In this document: positions 8,417 through 16,854 of the stretch, in pieces
How the letters are laid out: each line of letters starts with the position of its first letter
How positions within the stretch are numbered: the first letter of the stretch is position 1
NCBI GenBank assembly: GCA_965216205.1
Contig: OZ244139.1
Span: forward strand, 124,001-188,000
DNA from: CADEDH01 sp965216205
GTDB taxonomy: Bacteria; Actinomycetota; Acidimicrobiia; Acidimicrobiales; SZUA-35
DNA: 64,000 bases
Direction: 5' to 3'
Position numbers and translations under genes: made by a program
Notes under the pieces: generated by a model
Database searches by the model: none
Seen by the model: the letters and a program-made list of their open reading frames with translations, nothing else
Told to the model about the DNA's origin: nothing

Positions 8417-9244
8417 TCAGCGGAACTTCGGTTCCCGCTTGGCCAGGAACGCGTCCACCGCTTCGCGATGCTCCGGGGTGCGGAGCGCAGCGTCGAGTGC
8501 GTCGATCTCCCGGCGTTGGATCACGTCGATGTCGGTCTCGACCGCGTTCTGGGTGAGCAACTCCTTGATCATCCGGAGCTGGGGATCGGGGTTGGCGCTG
8601 AACAGGCGTGCCTTCTCGAACGTCGCATCGAGCAGGGCGTCGTGGGGAACCACGAGATCGACGAGGCCGAGCTCCTTCGCCTCGTCCGCCTCGACGATGC
8701 GACCCGTGAGGGCCAGATCCGATGCCGCACCCCAGCCCATCCTGCTGATCAGGTAGTGGCTGCTGGCGAGCTCGGGAGTGATGCCCATCTTGACGAACCG
8801 GCACGAGAGCTTGGCCGTGTCGGCGGCGATGATCTGATCGAACGGGAGGATCATCGTCAGCCCGACGCCGATCGCTGCGCCGTTCACCGCGGCCAGCATC
8901 GGCTTCGAAGCCCGGCAGAGCTGAACCCAGCTCGGCAGGTCGCGCTCGCCCCGTTCGGCGTCGCCGTCACTGGCGCTGTCGCCGGCGGTGCGGTCGCCGC
9001 TGGTGCTGTCCCGCCGATCGATGTCGCGCTTGAACGAGTCCTGCACGTCGGCCCCGGCACAGAACCCGCGGCCCTCGCCGGTCACCACGATCGCCCCGAT
9101 CGACCGCTCGTCGTTGGCGGTACCGATCGCGTCGACCAGCTCGCGGTTCATCCGCCCGGTCCAGGCGTTCAGCCGTTCCGGTCGGTTCAGGGTGATCAGC
9201 GCGAGATCGTCGCGCTGCTCGTAGCGAATCTGCTCGTAGTCCAT
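8417..9244 (-). CDS. Enoyl-CoA hydratase/isomerase family protein
   Basis: A 275-residue crotonase-fold protein acting on acyl-CoA thioesters. GRGFCAGADV forms half of the oxyanion hole and AAVNGAAIGVG the other half. Around the second catalytic region it reads FVKMGITPELASS, so the first catalytic glutamate of classical hydratases is not evident while the later Glu is kept; an isomerase or other crotonase activity is possible. An Asp/Ser-rich insertion sits near residue 90. ATG 9244 begins at the conserved MDYEQIRYE. It ends upstream of a small gap and follows the acyl-CoA dehydrogenase gene on the same strand, probably co-transcribed. Confidence 0.88.
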   Translation of the reverse strand: MDYEQIRYEQRDDLALITLNRPERLNAWTGRMNRELVDAIGTANDERSIGAIVVTGEGRGFCAGADVQDSFKRDIDRRDSTSGDRTAGDSASDGDAERGERDLPSWVQLCRASKPMLAAVNGAAIGVGLTMILPFDQIIAADTAKLSCRFVKMGITPELASSHYLISRMGWGAASDLALTGRIVEADEAKELGLVDLVVPHDALLDATFEKARLFSANPDPQLRMIKELLTQNAVETDIDVIQRREIDALDAALRTPEHREAVDAFLAKREPKFR

Positions 9245-9266
9245 GGGTGGGCGCTCCTCGCTCGTG

Positions 9267-10526
9267 CTACTTCGGCAGTTCGTTGAACGGCGTGTCCCGG
9301 GAGGGGCCCGGCTCCTTGGGCAGGCCGAGGCCACGCTCGCCGATCACGTTGCGCTGCACCTCGTCGGTCCCGCCGTAGATCGGCGGGGCGGGGGAGAACA
9401 GGATCAGCTCCTGGAGCAGACCGTCGGTGGCGGCATCGTGGCCAACGATCGTGGCGTCGAGACCGAGGATCTCACCGGTCAGGTCTCGGGCCTTGTGCAC
9501 GGTCTGGGTGTTGAGCAGCTTGGCCAGGCTCCCCTCGACCCCGGCCGCATACCCGCTCGGCTTGCGGCCGCTGCGGCGCTCCGCCGCCTGCCGCTTCAAC
9601 GTCATCGACGCCAGACGGTGGAGGATGTGGAGCTGGGCCAGCCCGTCGCGAACCACCGGGTCGTCGATTCGGCCCCTGGCCGTGGCCTCCTGGTGGAGGA
9701 GGCTCAGGACCCGCCGACCGACGGCGCCGACGGAGATCGACCCCCGCTTCCCGAGGAACTCGCCGACGGGCCGATCGAGGTGACCGGCGATCTTCCCAGG
9801 CGCGGCCACGCCGAACCCGCCGCCGTGGCCGCCGCCGATCCCGGCCCGCTCGTAGGCGAGCGTGGTGTTCGCCACCCGCCATCCGTTGCCGAGCCCGCCG
9901 ATGACGTACTCGTCGGGGACTCGGGCCTCCTCGATGAAGACCTCGTTGAACAGCGCCCGGCCGGTCATCTCGGTCAGCGGGCGGACCTCGACCCCCTCCT
10001 GATCCATCGGGAACCCGAAGTAGGTGATGCCCTGGTGCTTGGGGAGGTCGGGATCGGTGCGTGCGATCAGCATCCCCCAGTCGGCCTCGTGGCCGTTGGA
10101 TGTCCACACCTTCTGACCGGTCACGACCCACTCGTCGCCGTCGCGGACCGCCCTCGCCTGGAGACCGGCCAGGTCGGACCCGGCGCCAGGCTCGGAGAAG
10201 AGCTGGCACCAGGCCTCCGTGCCGTCGAGGATCGACGGGATCCACCGGTCGATCTGGTCCTGGCTGGCGTGGGACGCGATCGTCGGTGCGGCCAGCAGCA
10301 TCCCGAGCCCGCCCGGCGGCCCGACGACCCGGCGGTCGGCCAGCACGCGGTTCACCACGGTCGCCTGCGCGCCGGTCCACCCCCGACCGCCGGCCGCTTC
10401 GGGGAGGGTGGTGTTCACGAGGCCGGCGTCGGCCATCCGCCGCCACCACTCGCGAACCGTGATCTCCGGATCCCAGTTCTCGTCGACGAACGCGTTCGTC
10501 AGGTCTTCGATCTCGTCAGGTCCCAT
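9267..10526 (-). CDS. Acyl-CoA dehydrogenase
   Basis: A 419-residue FAD acyl-CoA dehydrogenase, with CQLFSEPGAGSDLAGL and WVVTGQKVWTS marking the flavin and substrate domain and a C-terminal IYGGTDEVQRN. In short and medium chain enzymes the base is the Glu in YEGT; here that place is Gly, so the base must lie elsewhere (as in other subfamilies) or the protein may work as part of a hetero-oligomer, as some steroid FadE pairs do. It lies 22 bp upstream of the enoyl-CoA hydratase gene on the same strand, suggesting one beta-oxidation-type unit. Confidence 0.92.
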   Translation of the reverse strand: MGPDEIEDLTNAFVDENWDPEITVREWWRRMADAGLVNTTLPEAAGGRGWTGAQATVVNRVLADRRVVGPPGGLGMLLAAPTIASHASQDQIDRWIPSILDGTEAWCQLFSEPGAGSDLAGLQARAVRDGDEWVVTGQKVWTSNGHEADWGMLIARTDPDLPKHQGITYFGFPMDQEGVEVRPLTEMTGRALFNEVFIEEARVPDEYVIGGLGNGWRVANTTLAYERAGIGGGHGGGFGVAAPGKIAGHLDRPVGEFLGKRGSISVGAVGRRVLSLLHQEATARGRIDDPVVRDGLAQLHILHRLASMTLKRQAAERRSGRKPSGYAAGVEGSLAKLLNTQTVHKARDLTGEILGLDATIVGHDAATDGLLQELILFSPAPPIYGGTDEVQRNVIGERGLGLPKEPGPSRDTPFNELPK

Positions 10527-10581
10527 AACTGAAGCACAAAGCTACCGCTCGGAGTCGGCTCCGCTCTAGCTCGGCTCCAGC

Positions 10582-11313
10582 TCAGACGAGCGGCCACGGG
10601 TAGCGGCGACCGCCGGTGTCATCGTCGGGGAAGACCCGCTCCTCGCACAACGCCCTCGCTCGGGCCAGCATCGCATCGGTCTCGAGCGCGTCGAGCAGGC
10701 AGCGCAGCTCGACCGGTGGTCCGGTCTCGAGGAACCCCTCCACCGAGGTCAGGATGTCCTCGGGGATCGGCTCACCGATGAAATCCCAGATCACGGTCCG
10801 GAGCTTGAACTGGGCGTGGAACGACAACCCGTGGTCGATCCCGTAGATACGGCCGTCCCGGCCGAGGAGGCAGTGGCCCGACTTGCGGTCGGTGTTGTTC
10901 GAGATCAGGTCGAGGGCGCAGAGCTTCCGGAGGTCGTCGAGTCCCACCCCGGCCTCCAGCAGGGTGAAGTAGTGCTCGGAGAGATCACCGTCGACGAACG
11001 CCTGCACCGAGCCCTCGCCGTAGGGACCCGAAGCGATCACGGTCGGCGGCACGACCTCCCACCCGAGCGCCGCCGACAGCCGGTAGGTGGCCACCTCCCG
11101 CTTGAACAGCTCCGGCGGGAAGTCCCACAGGGGTCGCTCGCCCTTGCCCGGCTTGTAGATCGCGCGGTGGCTCCGGTCGCCTTCGGACACCTCGACCAGG
11201 AACGTCGCGTTTGAGCTGTACGGCATCCTTCCCTCGACGTCGATCTCGCCACCTTCCAGCAGCTCGATGAGCTCATGGACGGGAAGATCGAACGCGGAGG
11301 TGTCGTCGCTCAC
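10582..11313 (-). CDS. SCO1664-type conserved actinobacterial kinase-like protein
   Basis: A 243-residue protein with a PI3/PI4-kinase-like fold signature. AIYKPGKGERPLWDFP gives the nucleotide-binding lysine region, LDLISNNTDRKSGHCLL the catalytic-loop Asn/Asp set, and YGIDHGLSFH the metal-binding Asp-His. This family is widespread in Actinobacteria next to a DUF3090 protein and a histidine phosphatase, exactly as here. Its substrate is unknown. It begins 6 bp after the DUF3090 stop codon, so the two are surely co-transcribed. Confidence 0.85.
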   Translation of the reverse strand: MSDDTSAFDLPVHELIELLEGGEIDVEGRMPYSSNATFLVEVSEGDRSHRAIYKPGKGERPLWDFPPELFKREVATYRLSAALGWEVVPPTVIASGPYGEGSVQAFVDGDLSEHYFTLLEAGVGLDDLRKLCALDLISNNTDRKSGHCLLGRDGRIYGIDHGLSFHAQFKLRTVIWDFIGEPIPEDILTSVEGFLETGPPVELRCLLDALETDAMLARARALCEERVFPDDDTGGRRYPWPLV

Positions 11314-11319
11314 GCTCGG

Positions 11320-11850
11320 TCAGTTGAGGCGGGGGCACGCATGGCCCGACGGATCGAGCGGTTGGCCGCACAGCTTGCACGGCGGCCGCCCCTTCGACAT
11401 GAGATCGTCGGCCGTCGCCACGTAGCTGGCCGCCTGCTCCGGCGTGATGTGGGCCCGGATCCTGGCGCCGTCGGTCGTGGCGAGCAGGTCGAAGTCGTCG
11501 TCCTCGTCCTCGAGGTCGTCATCGTCATCGTCGGGCACGAGCTCGTCGACGACGACCACGATCTCCCCGTTGGCGTCGGCCAAGCCGACCGCGATCTGCC
11601 CCACCACCCACTCCTCGACCGCCGGTTGGCGCAGCTCCACCGGTTCCGGATCGGGATCGGCCGGCGCGGGGAGATCGTCGAGCACGGAGCGGAAGTAGTG
11701 GGCGAGGGCCTGCACGTGCTGCTTCTCCATCCGAACCGACACATGACCACGCTCGTCGCCGACCTGCAGGTAGAACACGCGTCGGCCTGGCTCGCCGATG
11801 GCCCCCGAGGTGAAGTGGGTCACGGCGCGGAAGTCGTAGGAGTCGCTCAT
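11320..11850 (-). CDS. DUF3090 family protein
   Basis: A 176-residue protein of the actinobacterial DUF3090 family. It has an N-terminal beta-rich half (YLQVGDERGHVSVRMEKQHV), an acidic run of Asp/Glu in the middle, and a C-terminal zinc-ribbon-like CKLCGQPLDPSGHACPR with Cys-x2-Cys and a later His/Cys. Molecular function is unknown. ATG 11850 begins the conserved sequence; an in-frame ATG at 11934 would add a poor, arginine-rich tail that crosses an inverted repeat. It is the middle gene of the conserved trio. Confidence 0.88.
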   Translation of the reverse strand: MSDSYDFRAVTHFTSGAIGEPGRRVFYLQVGDERGHVSVRMEKQHVQALAHYFRSVLDDLPAPADPDPEPVELRQPAVEEWVVGQIAVGLADANGEIVVVVDELVPDDDDDDLEDEDDDFDLLATTDGARIRAHITPEQAASYVATADDLMSKGRPPCKLCGQPLDPSGHACPRLN

Positions 11851-11895
11851 CGGCTTCGGCGCGGAGCGCCTCCCGGCGACCCGTCGGGTCGCTTG

Positions 11896-11920
11896 CAGTT
11901 TCGGCCGGAGGCCGAAACTG
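11896..11920. repeat. Perfect 11-bp inverted repeat in the DUF3090 leader
   Basis: CAGTTTCGGCC (11896-11906), a 3-nt spacer and GGCCGAAACTG (11910-11920) form a perfect hairpin. It sits between the histidine phosphatase stop and the DUF3090 start. There is no T tract on either strand, so an operator or RNA leader hairpin is as likely as a terminator. Confidence 0.75.
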
Positions 11921-11961
11921 ATGAGATTCGACATGGAGTCAAGAATTCACACCCTCAGTCG

Positions 11962-12612
11962 CTAGCTCGGTACGAGCTCCTTCAGATCATCGCCCATCGA
12001 GTTCACGCCGAGCACGACGGGTCCGGACGGTGCATACATGATCGCCGAAATCGAGCACGGGCCCACAACGATCCGTTGGAACAGGTCGAGATGCGTGCCC
12101 ATGGCCGAGGCGACGACCGCCTTGATCGGGTCGGCGTGGGAGACGGCGACGATCGTCTGACCGCGGTGGTCGTCGACGAGTTGGTTCACCGTGTCGCAGA
12201 TCCGTTCCTGCATCTGGCTGAACGACTCGCCGTCCGGGAATCGGAACCCGCTGGGGTAGCGCTGGACCTGTGCCCACTCCGGTTTCTTCATCAGATCGCC
12301 CAACTTGCGGCCCGTCCAGGAGCCGAAGTCGGCCTCGATCAGGCCGCGGCGTGACTGCACCTTCAACCCGAGCGCAGCCGCGATCGGGGCGGCGGTCTCC
12401 CTCGTCCGCTCCATCGGCGAGGCGTAGACGGCCTTTACCTTGCGCTTCCCGAGGGCCGCGATCCGCTCGGCCGCCCGCTCGGCCTGGGCCACGCCCTCAT
12501 CGCCCAGGTGCAGGCCCTTCGCCCGGCCGGGGAGAACCTGCCCGGTGGTGGGCGTCCTCCCGTGGCGGACGAACAAGACGGTGGTGGGCTTCCGGGCCCG
12601 GGTGCGTGCCAT
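11962..12612 (-). CDS. Histidine phosphatase family protein (MSMEG_4193-type)
   Basis: A 216-residue phosphoglycerate-mutase-like phosphatase. LFVRHGRT holds the phospho-accepting histidine with its arginine, YASPMERTRETA the second arginine, and VSHADPIK the second catalytic histidine. Length and motifs fit the MSMEG_4193 subfamily, which in Actinobacteria precedes DUF3090 and SCO1664-type genes. Here it is the first gene of the trio, 111 bp upstream of DUF3090. It is divergent from the uracil-DNA glycosylase. The substrate is unknown. Confidence 0.9.
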   Translation of the reverse strand: MARTRARKPTTVLFVRHGRTPTTGQVLPGRAKGLHLGDEGVAQAERAAERIAALGKRKVKAVYASPMERTRETAAPIAAALGLKVQSRRGLIEADFGSWTGRKLGDLMKKPEWAQVQRYPSGFRFPDGESFSQMQERICDTVNQLVDDHRGQTIVAVSHADPIKAVVASAMGTHLDLFQRIVVGPCSISAIMYAPSGPVVLGVNSMGDDLKELVPS

Positions 12613-12739
12613 CGGACCTCACCGTATCGAGCGGGGTCGGGACCTCCCTCCAAACGGTGTCGCGGCCGGCGGCTCCCCGCCACGATCCGCTCTTGATCCG
12701 GCAGTTGATCGGCAGTCGATCCGCAGTAGGTTCGCCACG

Positions 12740-13537
12740 GTGTCGCCGGCCCCACCAGACCCTGCGCCCGACTCGGCGCCGCCCCGCCCGCCGCTACGGC
12801 CGTCCGATCGAGCGCCGGCCCAGCTCGACGCCGGGCCCGACGACTCGCTGCAGGTGATCGCCACCGACGTGAGCCGGTGCGCCGCCTGCCCTCGACTCGT
12901 CGAGTGGCGGGAACGGGTGGCGGACGAGAAGCGGGCCTCGTATCGGGACTGGGACTACTGGGGACGTGGAGTCCCACCCTTCGGCGACGCCGACGCCGAC
13001 GTGGTGATCGTCGGGCTCGCCCCGGCGGCCCACGGCGCGAACCGGACCGGGCGGATGTTCACCGGCGACCGGTCCGGCGACTGGCTCTACCGGGCACTCC
13101 ACCGGGCAGGATTCGCAAACCAGGCGACCAGCACGTCCGCCGACGATGGTCTGGTGCTCGCACGGGCGCTCGTCACCTCGCCGGTCAAGTGCGCCCCACC
13201 GGCCAACAAGCCCACCACCGTCGAGCGCGACACCTGTCGACCGTTCCTGGAACGGGAGCTGGCGCTGGTCGACCCTGCGGTGTTCGTGGCCCTCGGCGGG
13301 TTCGCCTACCAGGCGCTCGCCCACCATCTCGGGATCAGGCCCAGGCCGAAGTTCGGCCACGGGGTCGAGGCGGTCGACGACGAGGGGCGGGTCGTGATCT
13401 GCAGCTACCACGTCAGCCAGCAGAACACGTTCACCGGCAGGTTGACCGAGGCGATGCTCGACGAGGTGTTCACCCGGGCGCGGCGAATCGCCGACGATCG
13501 TCGCGCCGGGGTCGCTTCCGCCGAGCGGTCCCGCTAA
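12740..13537 (+). CDS. Uracil-DNA glycosylase, family 5 (UdgB-type)
   Basis: A 265-residue Fe-S uracil-DNA glycosylase. The active-site motif GLAPAAHGANRTGRMFTGD is the family 5 signature, in which the usual Asp/Asn of family 4 is replaced by Ala. Cysteines in CAACP (residues 47 and 50) together with SPVKCAPP and RDTCRP supply four iron-sulfur ligands. A second motif CSYHVSQQNTF has the conserved His. It removes uracil, and often hypoxanthine or xanthine, from DNA. GTG 12740 is used because the frame further upstream overlaps the divergent phosphatase. Confidence 0.92.
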   Translation: MSPAPPDPAPDSAPPRPPLRPSDRAPAQLDAGPDDSLQVIATDVSRCAACPRLVEWRERVADEKRASYRDWDYWGRGVPPFGDADADVVIVGLAPAAHGANRTGRMFTGDRSGDWLYRALHRAGFANQATSTSADDGLVLARALVTSPVKCAPPANKPTTVERDTCRPFLERELALVDPAVFVALGGFAYQALAHHLGIRPRPKFGHGVEAVDDEGRVVICSYHVSQQNTFTGRLTEAMLDEVFTRARRIADDRRAGVASAERSR

Positions 13538-13547
13538 CACTGACACG

Positions 13548-13859
13548 GTGGGACATCGACGACCGCTGGCTTTCGTGTTGGCCGTCACGATCCTCGGCGC
13601 GTGCGGATCCGACGTCACCGCCACCGCCTACACCGACGAGAACCGCGACGCCTTCCTCGCGTCGTGCACGGTCCCGGGCGAGGACCCCACGCTCATCCGA
13701 GACGTGTGCGAGTGCACCTACGACAGGATCGTGGTCACGATCCCCTTCGACGAGTTCGCCGCGATCGAGGAGCGCCTCCAACTCGACACGCTGGCCCCGC
13801 TTCCCGACGAGATCACCGAGCTGATGGCCGACTGCTTCGTGGAGGTCGCCGAGCTGTGA
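13548..13859 (+). CDS. Small putative lipoprotein
   Basis: A 103-residue secreted protein starting with GTG. Residues 1-18 are a lipoprotein signal ending in the lipobox LGAC, so Cys19 should be lipidated. The mature part has three further cysteines (SCTVPGE, DVCECTY and DCFVE regions) and no recognisable domain, though short actinobacterial lipoproteins with this CTYD-type spacing are common. It follows the glycosylase by 10 bp and may be co-transcribed. Confidence 0.7.
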   Translation: MGHRRPLAFVLAVTILGACGSDVTATAYTDENRDAFLASCTVPGEDPTLIRDVCECTYDRIVVTIPFDEFAAIEERLQLDTLAPLPDEITELMADCFVEVAEL

Positions 13860-13905
13860 GACGCCGGGTGTTGAGGCCGGCACCGGTCGGACCTAGATTC
13901 GGCTC

Positions 13906-15075
13906 ATGACCGATACAGCACCGCCAACGACGTCGACGAAGGCGCCGACCAAGCGCTGGACGTTCCAGTGGAAGGAGCTGTACGACGAGGTGATCACCTC
14001 CGGGCTGTGCACGGGCTGTGCCGGTTGCGTGATCGCCTGCCCCCACGACGTGATCGGCTACGAGCACAAGCCGGGGGCCTACAAGCCGTTCCACCTCGAG
14101 GAGGAGCTCGGCCTCGCCAACTGCATCCACGGCGAGAAGGGGTGCACCTCCTGCACCCGGGCCTGCCCCCGCTTCCGCGACTGGGAGACCGAGGCCGACG
14201 AGCACCTCTTCGGTCGGACCCGCCAGGCCGACGAGATGTCCGGTGTCTACAAGGACATCCTGCTGGTGCGGGCGGCCGACGACCGGGTGTACGAGCAGGG
14301 CCAGGACGGCGGTCTCGTGTCGGCGATCCTGATCTGGTGCCTGGAGAACGGCATCATCGACGGTGCGCTCGTGTCGATGCTCGAGGGCGGCGCCGCCGGT
14401 TGGAAGGCGATCCCCGGCGTGGCGACCAACGCCGAGGAGGTACTCGCCGGCGCTGGGAGCCGTTACACGTACTCGGCGAACACGATCGCATTCGACGAGG
14501 CCATGGAGAAGGGCCTGGAGAACCTCGCGCTGGTGGGGATGAGCTGCCAGACCTCGATCGCGCCGGTGATGTGGCACCGCAAGGTCGGCAAGGTGTCGAA
14601 GCCGATCAAGCTCAACATCGGCCTGCTGTGCTCGAAGAGCTTCGATGACTCCCTGTTCGACGAGCTCTTCTGGCTGAAGTACGGCCTCGCCAAGGAAGAC
14701 ATCGTCAAGATGAACATCAAGGGCGTCTTCCAGGTCTGGATGAAGAACGGCGACTACCACGAGATCAACCTCAAGGAGTGCCACGCCTGGACCCGCGAGG
14801 GGTGCAACCACTGCCCCGATTTCGCCGCCGAGCACGCCGACATCTCCACCGGCGGGATCGGTGAGGAGACCGACTGGACCCTCACGGTCGTCCGGACCGA
14901 TCTGGGGCGGGCGGTGATCGAGGCGATGATCAACGACGGTGTGATCGAGACCCGCCCTGGCGACGACGACCCCGGCGCCATCGCACTGATGCACCGCCTC
15001 GCCGCGAAGAGCAGGGAGCGCTGGCCCGAGTGGGCTGCTCCCGAAGCCCGGGTGGGCATCACCCGGAAATCCTGA
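13906..15075 (+). CDS. Coenzyme F420 hydrogenase/dehydrogenase beta-subunit-like (FrhB family) protein
   Basis: A 389-residue iron-sulfur flavoprotein. The N-terminus holds CTGCAGCVIACP (Cys35, 38, 41, 45) and a second cluster C-x6-C-x2-C-x3-C at 73-87, a two-[4Fe-4S] ferredoxin-like arrangement. QDGGLVSAILIWCLENGIIDG is typical of the FrhB N-terminal domain and GMSCQTS of the flavin/F420 domain, while C-terminal CHAWTREGCNHCPDF adds more cysteines. The family passes electrons between F420 and Fe-S or other partners. No hydrogenase large subunit is nearby, so it likely serves as an F420-dependent reductase of unknown substrate. Confidence 0.85.
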   Translation: MTDTAPPTTSTKAPTKRWTFQWKELYDEVITSGLCTGCAGCVIACPHDVIGYEHKPGAYKPFHLEEELGLANCIHGEKGCTSCTRACPRFRDWETEADEHLFGRTRQADEMSGVYKDILLVRAADDRVYEQGQDGGLVSAILIWCLENGIIDGALVSMLEGGAAGWKAIPGVATNAEEVLAGAGSRYTYSANTIAFDEAMEKGLENLALVGMSCQTSIAPVMWHRKVGKVSKPIKLNIGLLCSKSFDDSLFDELFWLKYGLAKEDIVKMNIKGVFQVWMKNGDYHEINLKECHAWTREGCNHCPDFAAEHADISTGGIGEETDWTLTVVRTDLGRAVIEAMINDGVIETRPGDDDPGAIALMHRLAAKSRERWPEWAAPEARVGITRKS

Positions 15076-15115
15076 CCTCGCCGGCCGTCGTGGGCCGGCT
15101 GGTAACGGGTGTGGC

Positions 15116-16666
15116 CTAGAGCCGTTGGCGGCGTTCGACGACCGCCATCAGGTCGTCGGCGATCTCCGACGCGAACGCGGTGGTGATCCCGATCGGGGTG
15201 CCGGCGATGATGTTGCCCTGGTTGTTGGTCAGCAGGCCGCTGCCGGCGCCGTCGACCTGGAGGACGGTCGCGCAGTAGGAGGGGAGCTCCTCCACGCTGT
15301 CGGCCAGGAACACGGCGCCGGTCCTGTGCTCGATGGCGTCGGCATGGGTCAGGCCGCTGTCGGCCAGGCTCGCCGTCCCGTCGAGGATCACCACCGGGAA
15401 CCCGTCGGTGGGGTCGACCGGTCCTGGTGGTGCCAACTCGTAGCACCAGTCCCATCGCGGTGCCCGATCCTCGGTTGTGGCGACGTGGAGCCGCAGCTCC
15501 GTGGTCGACAGCCCGAACAGCGAGGTGACGACGTGACGAGCGCACGCCAGCGTGGCCGACGGGTTGCCGACGATACCGAGCGGACCAACCATCAGATCGG
15601 CCACGATCGGCAGCGACGGGAGCGACATCATCGGCTTCAGCTTGTCGCCGAGCGCATCGGGGATGGCGGCGATGTCGTCGAACCGGGGCATCCACGGCAT
15701 GTCGGCCGCCATGATGCTCACCTTGGCGAACAGCGGATGGCCGGGCGGCCGGATGGCGAGGATGGGTGCCCGCTTCTGCGCCCGATCGGCGAGCTCGGCC
15801 GGGTCGGGATGGAGGTAGCGCTCGCGGTCGGTCAGCTCCAGTCGAACCTTCCGCACCCGGTCGATCAGCTCCAGCGAGGCTGCATCGATCGCGACCTCCG
15901 CAGCGGCCCCGGGCACGTTCTCCCGCCGCTTCCGTCGCCGACCGCGGCCACGGCGGCCGGACCCGCTCGCATCGCCGGCCGCAGGGTCGTGCGGTGATCC
16001 GAGCCCGGGCGGCACCTCGATCACCGGTTCGGGGCGTTCGGCCGCATCGTGCTGGCCGAGCCAGTCGGTCGGGCGCTTGTGCTCCCGGCGGTGGCGGACG
16101 ACGAACCTGGCGCTCCCGGCATCGAGCACGCCCTGGCCGATCAGCGATGGCTTGTGGACCTCGATCGCGTCGAGCTTGATGGCGCTCGCCAGCGGCACCA
16201 CGATCGCCCGTTCGTTGCCGTCGACCTGGATCCGGAAGCCCACCGCCCCGCCGTCCTGGGCGAAGTCGTAGCACTCCGGTTCGAGCGGCATCGTGGAGCC
16301 GGAGGTGAGTCCGGCGATCTGCCGGAGCTCGAGCTGGCCGAGCTCGGGCACGGTCGCTCTCGACACGAGACGATCGCGGCTGGGCTCGACGGGTTCACCG
16401 GGGTCTACCTGCTCCGCGGGCCCTGGTGGCGCTGCGGGCTCGACCGACGGGGGTGGCATCTGGCGGAGCTCTGCCTCCGACGGCTCATGGGGCTGGCGAA
16501 CCATCTCGAACGTGGAGGGCGGTGTGGGCGGCGCTCCCTCGTGGATCGGGTGAGGATCGATCGCGTTGTCGCCGAGGAGGCTGTCGAGCAACTCGTCCGC
16601 GTCGATCGGCGAGGTGTCGTCGCGCCCGTTCTCGACGTCGGGCCCTGTCGAAAGTGAATCGGTCAT
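15116..16666 (-). CDS. FHA plus EssC/FtsK-like protein lacking the ATPase domain
   Basis: A 516-residue protein I recognise only by layout. After a Pro/Asp-rich N-terminus, VLDAGSARFVVRHRRE resembles the end of a degenerate FHA domain, followed by a basic linker (GRRGRGRRRKRR). The next 250 residues (RERYLHPDPAELADRAQ, GPLGIVGNPSATLACARHVV, WDWCYELAPP, LPSYCATVLQV) match the stretch that precedes the first FtsK/SpoIIIE motor in FHA-FtsK/EssC-type proteins. The protein then stops: no P-loop or motor is present. ATG 16666 begins MTDSLST. It is divergent from the LCP gene that opens the polysaccharide locus. Function unknown. Confidence 0.6.
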   Translation of the reverse strand: MTDSLSTGPDVENGRDDTSPIDADELLDSLLGDNAIDPHPIHEGAPPTPPSTFEMVRQPHEPSEAELRQMPPPSVEPAAPPGPAEQVDPGEPVEPSRDRLVSRATVPELGQLELRQIAGLTSGSTMPLEPECYDFAQDGGAVGFRIQVDGNERAIVVPLASAIKLDAIEVHKPSLIGQGVLDAGSARFVVRHRREHKRPTDWLGQHDAAERPEPVIEVPPGLGSPHDPAAGDASGSGRRGRGRRRKRRENVPGAAAEVAIDAASLELIDRVRKVRLELTDRERYLHPDPAELADRAQKRAPILAIRPPGHPLFAKVSIMAADMPWMPRFDDIAAIPDALGDKLKPMMSLPSLPIVADLMVGPLGIVGNPSATLACARHVVTSLFGLSTTELRLHVATTEDRAPRWDWCYELAPPGPVDPTDGFPVVILDGTASLADSGLTHADAIEHRTGAVFLADSVEELPSYCATVLQVDGAGSGLLTNNQGNIIAGTPIGITTAFASEIADDLMAVVERRQRL

Positions 16667-16854
16667 AGGCGATCTTCGAGCTGTCGCGCGGCTCAGCGAA
16701 CCGAGTCTACTTGCACAAGCAGAAACACCCGTCATCACCCGAATTCCGGGGGAGGGGCGCGGCGCCGAAGCGTCAACCGATTGCTACCGTGAGTCACGGC
16801 CCCGTTCGGACTCGCCGCCGAGGTGCACACCTATCGACTGGTAGGGAACTTGCC

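Noticed and set aside
15116..16666. Type VII secretion locus
   Set aside because: Only an EssC-like fragment is present; no WXG100, EccB/D/E or motor domain was seen.
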